Origin: Ardenticatenaceae bacterium
GTDB taxonomy: Bacteria > Chloroflexota > Anaerolineae > Promineifilales > Promineifilaceae
Length of the DNA stretch: 64,000 bases
Direction: 5' to 3'
Assembly (NCBI GenBank): GCA_020634215.1
Contig: JACKCD010000007.1
Coordinates: 1-64,000, forward strand
Under the pieces are notes generated by a model, which saw only the letters and a list, made by a program, of their open reading frames with translations, did not search any database and was not told where the DNA came from. This document shows, piece after piece, positions 1 through 7,399 of this stretch (the first letter of the stretch is position 1; each line of letters begins with the position of its first letter). A program made the translations under genes and the position numbers.

Positions 1-40
1 GTTTATTTTGTTAATTCGCTACAAACTTATCCTACCATCC

Positions 41-1189
41 TTATGCTAGCCGAATATCGGCCAACGTGGCAAAGCCGCACTGGATCATGTTGGTTTTGAG
101 GTCGGCCAGCAAAATTTCGGCGGCATGGTCGCCACCGTCGTCGCCAAAGGCCGCCACGCCAAACATAAACGGCCGTCCCATCAGCACAAATTCCGCCCCC
201 AGCGCCAACGCCCGCATGATGTCCAGCCCCGAACGCACACCGCTGTCAAACAAAATGTGGGTGCGCCCACGCACCTGCGCCACAATGGCGGGCAGCGCCT
301 CAATCGCCGCCGGTGCGCCGTCAAACTGCCGCGCCCCGTGGTTAGAAACGACAATACCATCCACCCCCACCGCCACCGCTTCCTCAGCATCGGCCGGGTG
401 CAGCAGCCCCTTAAGCAGCAACCGCCCCGGCCACTGGTCGCGCACCTCACGCAGATAATCCCACGACAGCGTGCCGCCAATTTTCTGCCGCACGAAGCTG
501 GCTAATTCGGCCGTTTCGCCTGATTGGGCGTACTTTTCCATGGTCTTTAAGCTGGGTAATCCTTCGCGCAGGGTCGCCATGCTCCAGGCGGGACGCTGCA
601 TTCCCTGCCAAATGAGGCTGGGAGTGATGCGCGGTGGCATTCGCATTCCGGCGCGGCTGGCGCGTTCACGGCGGCTGGGGCCAGGCACGTCGGCGGTGAC
701 AAGCATGGTTTTGAAACCGCTGTCCCATGCCCGCCGGAGCAGATCGGTGCGAACGGCCGTTTCTCGCGGTGGGTACAGTTGAAACCAGCCCACGTCGCCC
801 GCCAATGGGCCAATTGTTTCTGGGGTTTGCGTAGCAACGGTGCTAAGGCAGTAGGGGATGTGGTATTTAACGGCCGTTTGCGCCAAAATCTGCTCTGCTC
901 GTGGCCACATCAACCCCGTCAACCCCACCGGAGCCACCCCAAACGGCGCGTTAAACGTTTGCCCCAACAGCGTTGTCCGCATATCCGGCTCCAGCGGCTC
1001 CCGCAGCAAGCGCGGCAAAAACGTAATGTCGGCCAACTTCTCCCGATTTCGCGCCAGCGCTCGGTCATCCCCCGTCCCCATTGCCAAATATTCCCAAGCC
1101 ACATGGGGAATCCGCCGCCGCGCCCTCGCCTCCAAATCTGCAATCGCTGGATATTGCTCCAGCCGTTTTTTCCATTTCGCCTCGTCCAT
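41..1189 (-). CDS. FMN-dependent alpha-hydroxy-acid oxidase/dehydrogenase
   Basis: This is a 382-residue TIM-barrel flavoprotein of the glycolate oxidase / lactate oxidase / LldD family, which oxidises 2-hydroxy acids to 2-oxo acids. Visible family marks are Tyr34, APVG at 86-89, QLY at 137-139, the phosphate/flavin Lys260, the catalytic SNHG with His284 and Arg287, and a C-terminal DSGVRSG plus GRPF flavin phosphate loop. The usual SNHGGRQ reads SNHGARQ. The start at 1189 is set by an AGGAGG ribosome site about 7 nt upstream; a longer reading frame to 1213 lacks one. It stands alone. The substrate (lactate, glycolate or another acid) cannot be read from sequence. Confidence 0.88.
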   Translation of the reverse strand: MDEAKWKKRLEQYPAIADLEARARRRIPHVAWEYLAMGTGDDRALARNREKLADITFLPRLLREPLEPDMRTTLLGQTFNAPFGVAPVGLTGLMWPRAEQILAQTAVKYHIPYCLSTVATQTPETIGPLAGDVGWFQLYPPRETAVRTDLLRRAWDSGFKTMLVTADVPGPSRRERASRAGMRMPPRITPSLIWQGMQRPAWSMATLREGLPSLKTMEKYAQSGETAELASFVRQKIGGTLSWDYLREVRDQWPGRLLLKGLLHPADAEEAVAVGVDGIVVSNHGARQFDGAPAAIEALPAIVAQVRGRTHILFDSGVRSGLDIMRALALGAEFVLMGRPFMFGVAAFGDDGGDHAAEILLADLKTNMIQCGFATLADIRLA

Positions 1190-1288
1190 GGTCAAACCTC
1201 CTGGTGAAGGCAAACTTTAACCTAACGCGGGCAAGCCGCAACCAAAAAGGGAAAAAACACCGCAATTCTCAGTTTAACCAAAGCCTAT

Positions 1289-1457
1289 GGTAGGGGCGAG
1301 ATGACCGGGGTTAACGCTGGCAACGTTGCTGGTCTTTTCTCCCGGTCGTCTCGCCCTTGCCTCACCCATCCATGTCGCAATAAGGCAAGGGCGAATCGGC
1401 GCGGAGAAGGGGTTTGTGGTTCCCGGTAAGGTAAACCCGCGCCCTTTCGCCCCTACC
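1289..1457. repeat. Intergenic inverted-repeat element (MITE-like)
   Basis: The spacer between the oxidase and phosphotransferase genes is bounded by GGTAGGGGCGA at 1289 and its complement TCGCCCCTACC at 1447-1457. Inside are further complementary pairs (GACCGGG with CCCGGTC, and internal AGGGCGA/TCGCCC). No reading frame is present. The structure suggests a non-autonomous mobile or REP-like hairpin element. Confidence 0.6.
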
Positions 1458-1472
1458 CTTCGTCATTGCCAA

Positions 1473-2426
1473 TTAAGAATTGTACAAGAACAACTGGAGC
1501 CAGCCCGGCACGGATGGAGCTTCTTCGGCTCGCTCGGCCTCGCTCATGAGCGCCAGCAGTGCGTGCCAGGTCAGCGCCCGGTTAACAGTGCCGACGGTTT
1601 GCGCCAGGGCAAACGCCTCTTGCAGTTCGGCCAGAGTGCCAAATGCCTGCCACTGCGCCAAATAAGCGTCGCGCACTGCCGCCAGCACCGGGTCGTGAGC
1701 CTCCAGCTTTAAGATGTAAGCGGCAATTCGCAGCACGATGATGAGCGAGAAAAAGGGGTGTGCCAGGCAGGTTTCTCCCCAATCGGCGAAGGTATAACGG
1801 CCGTTTTTCACAAACACATTATTATCATGAAAATCATCATGGTGGAGCGTTTCCGGGATGCCAAACGCGGCCAGCCGCTGGCACAAGGTGGTGAATTGGG
1901 GGATAGCTTGCTGAAGCTGGCTATATTCCGCTGCCGTTAGCCCCTCCTCATGCCCCAGCAGCATGGCGGGGGTGTCTTGCAGCAGTTCGGCAAACAGCGT
2001 GGGCAGCCGTTCCAGCCGCCGGTCAAACACCCCCAGCTCTAACAGGGTGGCGGCGCGGGGAATGAGGGCAATTTGCATCTGGGCGTAGTGGGAAACGGCC
2101 GTTTGCCACCGACCTATGTTCCTATCTGTCTGCAACAACTGCCGCAGCGGTTGCCCCGCATCCCCCAGCAATAACCATCCCTGTCCTGGCTCCGCTGCCA
2201 CCACCTCCGGCACTGGCATCCCCCACCTGTACAATGCCAGTGTCAGCCCTGCTTCAAACCGCAGCACCGGGCTAACGACCTTCAAGTACAAAACGCCGTT
2301 CGTCGTCGGCACAGTCATCACCTGCGACCAGGCACGCTGCTGTATCAACGAGACCGAACCTGCAAGCTGGTATCCATTTCGCCACAATTGCTTTAGCAAC
2401 CACGCTTCTTGTTCATGTGTCAACAT
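1473..2426 (-). CDS. APH-family small-molecule phosphotransferase
   Basis: This 317-residue protein has the aminoglycoside/choline kinase fold. The Brenner-type catalytic motif HHDDFHDNN lies in the C-terminal half, followed by a metal-binding FADW. The N-terminal lobe has a short beta-rich ATP-binding segment. Family members phosphorylate aminoglycosides, homoserine, choline, fructosamine or similar hydroxylated small molecules, so substrate and any role in resistance are open. The ATG at 2426 follows a weak GGTGAA site. The 18-nt longer frame starts with TTG and is less likely. It is convergent with no neighbour and appears monocistronic. Confidence 0.75.
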   Translation of the reverse strand: MLTHEQEAWLLKQLWRNGYQLAGSVSLIQQRAWSQVMTVPTTNGVLYLKVVSPVLRFEAGLTLALYRWGMPVPEVVAAEPGQGWLLLGDAGQPLRQLLQTDRNIGRWQTAVSHYAQMQIALIPRAATLLELGVFDRRLERLPTLFAELLQDTPAMLLGHEEGLTAAEYSQLQQAIPQFTTLCQRLAAFGIPETLHHDDFHDNNVFVKNGRYTFADWGETCLAHPFFSLIIVLRIAAYILKLEAHDPVLAAVRDAYLAQWQAFGTLAELQEAFALAQTVGTVNRALTWHALLALMSEAERAEEAPSVPGWLQLFLYNS

Positions 2427-2481
2427 ATTTTCACCGCTTAACAAATAGATGAAGATTTGTCATTTTTAATCTGGTTTCATC

Positions 2482-3192
2482 ATGATCTTAACTATATTGG
2501 CTACAGTTAAAGATGTATTTGAGCAAGGAGTTAACGGCATAGCCATGAACCTGTTGAACGCTAGGGCAGTTGGCAAATGGATGTGCCCATATAGAAATAT
2601 GGTTCGGCATTACTGGTATTATTGGTGCCATGGTGCAAGCAGGTTTACCCAGAAGATAGTTGGCTTTTTCGTCTCACCTCCCGTCAACCAGTCTCAAGCC
2701 ATCACATTCGCTAAACGCCGCCTAGTCATGCTTCTTTTAGGGATCATCATCCTTGCAGGGCGCAGTTATGTGGTGTATGGACAAAGCATGGAGCCAACTA
2801 TTTACACCAATGAACATCTCATCATCGAAAGAATCAGCTATCTTTTTACCTCGCCTGCCCGTGGCGATGTGGTCGTCATTGACAGTGGCATCTCTGGCAA
2901 ACGGCATTTCATTAAACGGGTTGTGGGCCTAGCCAGCGAAACAATCGCCATTCGTAACGGGCGGGTTTATATCAACGACAAGCTGCTCCACGAATCCTAT
3001 TTACGGCAGCCTCCATCCACCGACAACTTCGGCCCCATCACCATTCCTCCCGATCACATCTTTGTTTTGGGAGATAACCGCAGCAACTCCAACGATTCCC
3101 GCGCCTTTGGCTGCGTCCACGTGAGTACCATCAAAGGGCGTGCTTTGCTTGCCTACTGGCCGCTTCAATCCGCTGGCCTGCTGGTTCAATAA
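2482..3192 (+). CDS. lepB: Signal peptidase I
   Basis: This is a 236-residue membrane serine protease that removes signal peptides from exported proteins. One membrane anchor lies at about 80-98. It is followed by box B GQSMEPT with nucleophile Ser102, box D RHFIKRVVG with general base Lys145, and box E GDNRSNSNDSR at 197-207, so the Ser/Lys dyad is intact. The cytoplasmic N terminus (about 79 residues) is unusually long, and its first part is uncertain because no clear ribosome site precedes 2482; starts at 2545 or 2581 are possible. The gene stands alone between repeats. The window encodes several lipoproteins and secreted proteins, but nothing ties this copy to them. Confidence 0.88.
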   Translation: MILTILATVKDVFEQGVNGIAMNLLNARAVGKWMCPYRNMVRHYWYYWCHGASRFTQKIVGFFVSPPVNQSQAITFAKRRLVMLLLGIIILAGRSYVVYGQSMEPTIYTNEHLIIERISYLFTSPARGDVVVIDSGISGKRHFIKRVVGLASETIAIRNGRVYINDKLLHESYLRQPPSTDNFGPITIPPDHIFVLGDNRSNSNDSRAFGCVHVSTIKGRALLAYWPLQSAGLLVQ

Positions 3193-3259
3193 AGCAGAAT
3201 AAAGGTGTCTTTCTTATTAACAACGGTTGCATGACCTTGTTCTACTGTGGGATTATGCT

Positions 3260-3421
3260 AGGTTCTGTTGACATTTCAGAATTTGAACCGCAAAGTACGC
3301 AGAGGGCGCAGAGAAAGGAAAGAAAACAAGCTAAATCTCTGCGATCTTTGCGCCCTCTGCGGTGAAATCTGCTTCTTTTTGCCAAATGTCAGCAGAACCT
3401 ACACAAATGTCAACAGAGCCT
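3260..3421. repeat. Short element with terminal inverted repeats
   Basis: AGGTTCTGTTGACATTT at 3260-3276 is matched with one mismatch each by inverted copies at 3384-3400 and 3405-3421. Between them is a second hairpin: CGCAGAGGGCGCAGAG near 3298-3313 pairs with CTCTGCG...CGCCCTCTGCG at 3337-3361. A partial copy (AGGTTCTGTTGAC) sits just after the monooxygenase gene near 4994. No coding capacity is present. It is probably a MITE related to an insertion sequence that is not in the window. Confidence 0.6.
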
Positions 3422-3550
3422 AACCATGATCGGTGGCATATGGCAAAAACTTTGGGACTTTGCCCAATCTCTAATCTCCTTTCTTATAAACGGCCGTTTT
3501 CCGCTAAAATGGGAGTACAACCCACCAACAGGTTACAAAAGGAGAACAAA

Positions 3551-4996
3551 ATGCCTGCAAGAACTGCACAACAACTGATTGACCAATTCAAAGAGCAGCC
3601 TCCCGCCCTTTATCATCGTGGCAAACTCATCACCGACATCACCACCGAACCCGGCATCAAAAACGGCGTGTATAGCCTTGCTGCCCTCTATGACCACCAA
3701 TGGCAGCACCCTGAACTTAGTCTTTACCCCTCTCCCAGCAGCGGCGACCCCGTTGGCATCACCCACATCATCCCCCAAACCAAGGATGAACTCAAAGCGG
3801 TGGGCAAGGCAATGCACCTCCGCGCTAACTACACGCAGGGAATGATGGGGCGAATGCCCGATTATCTCAACCGCGCCATTGCCGCCTATGCTGGCGGTGC
3901 CGACTTTCTGCACTTTGGCGACCGCCAATTCAGCGACAACATGCGCCAATATTACGCCCATCTGCGCGAAAATGATTTGTCGCTCACCCACACTCTCATC
4001 AACCCACAGAGCAACCGCGCCGTCGGCGCAGCACGGCAGGCCGATCCGTTTTTAGCGGCACGGGTAAAAGAGGAAACGGACGCGGGCATCATCATTCGCG
4101 GCGCACGCATGTTGGCAACCTTGCCTATTTCCGACGAGATCATGGTGTTTCCATCCACGCTGCTGCGTAGCCAAGAAGAAGATGCACCCTATGCCTTTGG
4201 GTTTGCCATTCCCAACAACACGCCGGGGCTAAAATTCCAGTGCCGCGAGACGATGGATTACGGCCGTTCGACCTACGACCATCCACTAGGCGCACGTTAT
4301 GAAGAAATGGATGCGGTTGTCTTTTTTGACGATGTGTTTGTGCCCTGGGAGCGGGTTTTTCTCTACCAAGACGTGGAAAGATGCAACAAAGCGTATGCGG
4401 CAACGGGCGCGGTTGTCCACATGGCGCACCAGGTTATTTGCAAAAACATTGCCAAAACAGAGTTTCTGCTCGGTCTCATCAACCTGCTAATTGATGCCAT
4501 TGGCGTGGAAAGATTCCAGCACATTCACGAAAAGGTGGCCGACATTTGGATTACGCTGGAAACAATGAAGGCACTGCGTTTTGCCGCCGAGGAGCAAGCT
4601 GCCCCCAACGCCTATGGGGTGATGACCCCCGCCTGGGATCCGCTGGACGCGGCGCGGAATATGTACCCCAAGACCTACCCGCGATTGGTAGATTATGTGC
4701 GGCAGATTGGAGCCAGCGGGCTGGTAGCCATGCCCACCGAGGCGGATTTGCAGGGGCCACTGGCGGAAGAGATTGATAAATATTATCAGGGTGCCAGAAT
4801 TGAGGCGAAGGAGCGGATTCCGCTGTTCCGGCTGGCGTGGGACACGGCTCTGTCAGCCTTTGGGGCACGGCAAGCGCATTATGAGTATTACTTTTTTGGC
4901 GACCCGGTGCGGATGGCGAGTGCCGTTTTTAACAACCATGACTACACGCCATATATGGACGAAGTGCGGGCGTTTTTGCAGGGAAATGCGGATTAG
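3551..4996 (+). CDS. 4-hydroxyphenylacetate 3-monooxygenase-like protein (HpaB family)
   Basis: This 481-residue protein belongs to the two-component, FADH2-using aromatic hydroxylases (HpaB, PvcC, TftD group) of acyl-CoA-dehydrogenase fold. Recognisable stretches are FRETMDYGRS-like CRETMDYGRSTYDHP around residues 231-245, the following FDDVFVPWERVF that contacts flavin, and a helical C-terminal half. The start at 3551 follows AAGGAG 8 nt upstream; upstream codons lie in repeat DNA. No HpaC-type flavin reductase is adjacent; the NADPH-FMN reductase at 61 kb is too distant to assume partnership. Substrate is unknown, with phenols or halophenols typical. Confidence 0.85.
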   Translation: MPARTAQQLIDQFKEQPPALYHRGKLITDITTEPGIKNGVYSLAALYDHQWQHPELSLYPSPSSGDPVGITHIIPQTKDELKAVGKAMHLRANYTQGMMGRMPDYLNRAIAAYAGGADFLHFGDRQFSDNMRQYYAHLRENDLSLTHTLINPQSNRAVGAARQADPFLAARVKEETDAGIIIRGARMLATLPISDEIMVFPSTLLRSQEEDAPYAFGFAIPNNTPGLKFQCRETMDYGRSTYDHPLGARYEEMDAVVFFDDVFVPWERVFLYQDVERCNKAYAATGAVVHMAHQVICKNIAKTEFLLGLINLLIDAIGVERFQHIHEKVADIWITLETMKALRFAAEEQAAPNAYGVMTPAWDPLDAARNMYPKTYPRLVDYVRQIGASGLVAMPTEADLQGPLAEEIDKYYQGARIEAKERIPLFRLAWDTALSAFGARQAHYEYYFFGDPVRMASAVFNNHDYTPYMDEVRAFLQGNAD

Positions 4997-5222
4997 GTTC
5001 TGTTGACTGTTGTCCTTCCGAGGTCCTCCGAAGACTTCGCTTCGCTCGGAATGACATTTACCTGATTAATAGACATTATCGGGATTAACTTTATGTCACG
5101 CAAAGGCGCAAATTCGCCAAGCATTTTTCCTTTGCGTCTTTGCGCCTTTGCGTGAGAAATTCTCTAGTTCCGATAATCTCTAATTTGTTAATCCAATAGG
5201 AAGTACCTGGCACATAAGGGCA
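4997..5222. repeat. Intergenic repeats downstream of the HpaB-like gene
   Basis: No gene is seen here. A REP-like stretch (TTCCGAGGTCC ... CGGAATGACATTT, about 5013-5058) is followed by a long hairpin in which CACGCAAAGGCGCAAA near 5098 pairs with TTTGCGCCTTTGCGTGAG near 5140-5157. A transcript of the hpaB-like gene would end in this structured region, and so would the opposing chemosensory operon. Confidence 0.55.
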
Positions 5223-6179
5223 TTATGCCAGAACCGGTTCGGCAAGAACGGCTTGCATGTTGGGGATAATGAGCGTTTCCCGCGCTAGTTCCACGTAGCC
5301 ACTGACAAATTCTAGCGGCAAGGGCAGCTTGCGCTGTGATGCTCGGTGTGCCACGGGCAGGTCGAGCATTCGCATGTCTGATTTTGCCAGCAACCCTATC
5401 AGGGCACCTGTTTCGGGTATGCGAATGACCATGAGGCGCAAACGGCCGTTATATTCCACAGGATACGGCGTTAGGCGCACAACCGGCACCGTTTGGTTGC
5501 GCCACTGTGCCAACCCTACCGTGTAAGGGGAGCGATTTAACAGCGGCAGCAGCGGCGGTACTTCGACAATTTCAGCCACTTGTTTGCTGCTGAGGCCAAA
5601 GGCAAGGGAACGGCCGTTTGTCTCAAAACCCGGCAATGAGAAAACAACAATGTGACGCGGCTGGGTCAGATCAAGCTCTGAAACATCGCGCAGCGGGCGC
5701 GGCGTGGCTAATTCCGGCATCGTTAAGGCTGGTTCGGCATCGGGATGCAGTTGTTCAGGGGCTAACAACAAAGCCGTTTCTTCGCCATGACGAATAACGC
5801 CCTGGAAAAAGCGAGAACGGCCGTTTTTCAAACTCGTCGGCAGCGGCAGCACCTGCCCCCACGTCGTCGTCGCCACCTGCGCCACCTGATCCACCAGCAG
5901 CGCCCAGCTTTGCGCCGGGTCATGCAGCACAATTACCCGCTGCAAACCCACCATCGGCTCCGCCTCATGCCCCAATCGCGCCACCAGGCTAAACACCGGG
6001 ATGCGCTCACTGGCCGTGGGCAACCAGCCCACAAACCCATGTGCCCCTGTTTCCAGCACCAGCCGTGTCGTCCGCTCAACGCTACGCACCCGCCCCATTT
6101 CCAGCGCATAAAACGCCCCTTTCGCCTGGCACCGGATATAATGCAACCGTTCGTTCGCAGCCTTTGCGTCATTCATCAT
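5223..6179 (-). CDS. Tandem CheW-domain protein (ChpC-like)
   Basis: This 318-residue scaffold is the last gene of the chemosensory operon. Two CheW-type SH3-like domains are visible. The first is at about 10-135, with YALEMGRVRSVER and IPVFSLVARLG. The second is at about 165-310, with HIVVFSLPG, AFGLSSKQVAEIVEVP and TVPVVRLTPYP. CheW domains bridge receptors and the CheA-type kinase. Position after cheB matches chpC in the Pil-Chp layout. The ATG at 6179 (or 6176) follows AGGAAG; the TTG at 6182 is less likely. An inverted repeat sits between it and cheB and may lower its expression. Confidence 0.8.
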   Translation of the reverse strand: MMNDAKAANERLHYIRCQAKGAFYALEMGRVRSVERTTRLVLETGAHGFVGWLPTASERIPVFSLVARLGHEAEPMVGLQRVIVLHDPAQSWALLVDQVAQVATTTWGQVLPLPTSLKNGRSRFFQGVIRHGEETALLLAPEQLHPDAEPALTMPELATPRPLRDVSELDLTQPRHIVVFSLPGFETNGRSLAFGLSSKQVAEIVEVPPLLPLLNRSPYTVGLAQWRNQTVPVVRLTPYPVEYNGRLRLMVIRIPETGALIGLLAKSDMRMLDLPVAHRASQRKLPLPLEFVSGYVELARETLIIPNMQAVLAEPVLA

Positions 6180-6206
6180 CAATCTTCCTACGCCTTGAAA
6201 GGAAAC

Positions 6207-6240
6207 AGAAGTTCAACTTCTCCAAAGAAGTTGAACTTCT
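6207..6240. repeat. Perfect inverted repeat, family A (copy 1 of 3)
   Basis: AGAAGTTCAACTTCT at 6207-6221 and AGAAGTTGAACTTCT at 6226-6240 are exact complements around a CCAA loop. Copies at 32873-32906 and 43222-43254 keep the same arms with different loops. Here it lies inside the operon between cheB and the tandem cheW gene and would form a strong RNA hairpin. Confidence 0.9.
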
Positions 6241-6253
6241 AACCTACGTCCAA

Positions 6254-7399
6254 TCAAATCAGCGGCACTGAAAGCATTTCCGCCGCCATCTGCCACTCGT
6301 TATCTACCGCCATTTCCTCACGGAGCCGTTGGGCAATTTGGGCTGGTGTACCAACAAAATCGGCTAAACCTAGCTCGCGTGCCCGCTGCGGCATCCCATC
6401 CACCACACATGTCTCGGCATTTTGGGCGTAGCTTTGCCCACCCTTGGAACGAATTGCCACCAACCCCAAGACACCATCTTCGCCCATGCCCGTCAGCAAA
6501 ACGCCGCGTGTGCGGTGACCAAACGCCTGTGCCACCGACTGCATCGTCACGTTAATGGACGGCCGATGTCCCATAATTTTGTCAGCCTGATTCAAATACA
6601 CCCGTGAATCAGGCCGTACCAGCAGATGGTAATCCCCAGGGGCAATTAACACCTGCCCAGGCCGCAGGCGATCACCCATTTGCGCCTCGCGGACATTCAA
6701 GGCCACGCTGTTGTTTAGCTGAGTTGCCAAAACATTGGTAAAGGTGGCTGGCATATGCTGCACCAGAATAATGGCCGCCGGAAAATGGATGGGCAGTTGG
6801 CTCAACAGCTCACGTACTGCAACCGGCCCCCCCGTTGATGCACCAATCACCAAGACTCCTCCCGGCAGCCGCGACGCCTGACTATACGATTCCAGCGGTG
6901 GCTGCTGTGCCCGGCTTGGCAAGGGATCGCCATTCATGGCTGCCCCACCCGATGCCGAATCGCCCAATGAACGCGGTCGAACAGATCGAACCACTTTCAC
7001 TTGGGCGGCTGCCCGTACTTTCGCCAAAATCTCCTTTCGTAACGTCTCAGGATTTGTGTCAGACTGCGGTGTATACTTTAATGTGAAATCCACGGCTCCT
7101 AGCTCCATTGCCCTCAGCGACAAACGCGCTGAGCGGCGACTGATACCACTAATCATTAAAACTGGCACCGGCATATCATGCATAATATGTTCCAGCGTTG
7201 CCAGCCCGTCCATTTGGGGCATCTCGACATCGAGCGTGACCACATCGGGACGAAGCTGGCGGATCTGGGCCAGTCCGGTGACCCCATCATTGGCTGTGCC
7301 AACTACCGTAACATCGGCAGCCGATTCCAGGTAGTTGGCTAGTAAGCGGCATATGAAGGGAGAGTCATCAATAATTAAAACCCGTGTCGGCTGCTTCAT
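6254..7399 (-). CDS. cheB: Chemotaxis methylesterase/response regulator CheB (ChpB-like)
   Basis: This 381-residue protein has an N-terminal receiver domain (acidic pair Asp11-Asp12, phosphorylation site Asp57, Lys109) and a C-terminal methylesterase domain. Its catalytic triad is Ser188 in GASTGG, His215 in VQHMP and Asp308 in TGMGEDG. It removes methyl groups from receptor glutamates, opposing the CheR encoded upstream. The linker (about 115-178) is Ser/Pro/Gly-rich. Its ATG overlaps the cheA stop (ATGA), which implies translational coupling. Both domains look intact. Confidence 0.93.
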   Translation of the reverse strand: MKQPTRVLIIDDSPFICRLLANYLESAADVTVVGTANDGVTGLAQIRQLRPDVVTLDVEMPQMDGLATLEHIMHDMPVPVLMISGISRRSARLSLRAMELGAVDFTLKYTPQSDTNPETLRKEILAKVRAAAQVKVVRSVRPRSLGDSASGGAAMNGDPLPSRAQQPPLESYSQASRLPGGVLVIGASTGGPVAVRELLSQLPIHFPAAIILVQHMPATFTNVLATQLNNSVALNVREAQMGDRLRPGQVLIAPGDYHLLVRPDSRVYLNQADKIMGHRPSINVTMQSVAQAFGHRTRGVLLTGMGEDGVLGLVAIRSKGGQSYAQNAETCVVDGMPQRARELGLADFVGTPAQIAQRLREEMAVDNEWQMAAEMLSVPLI

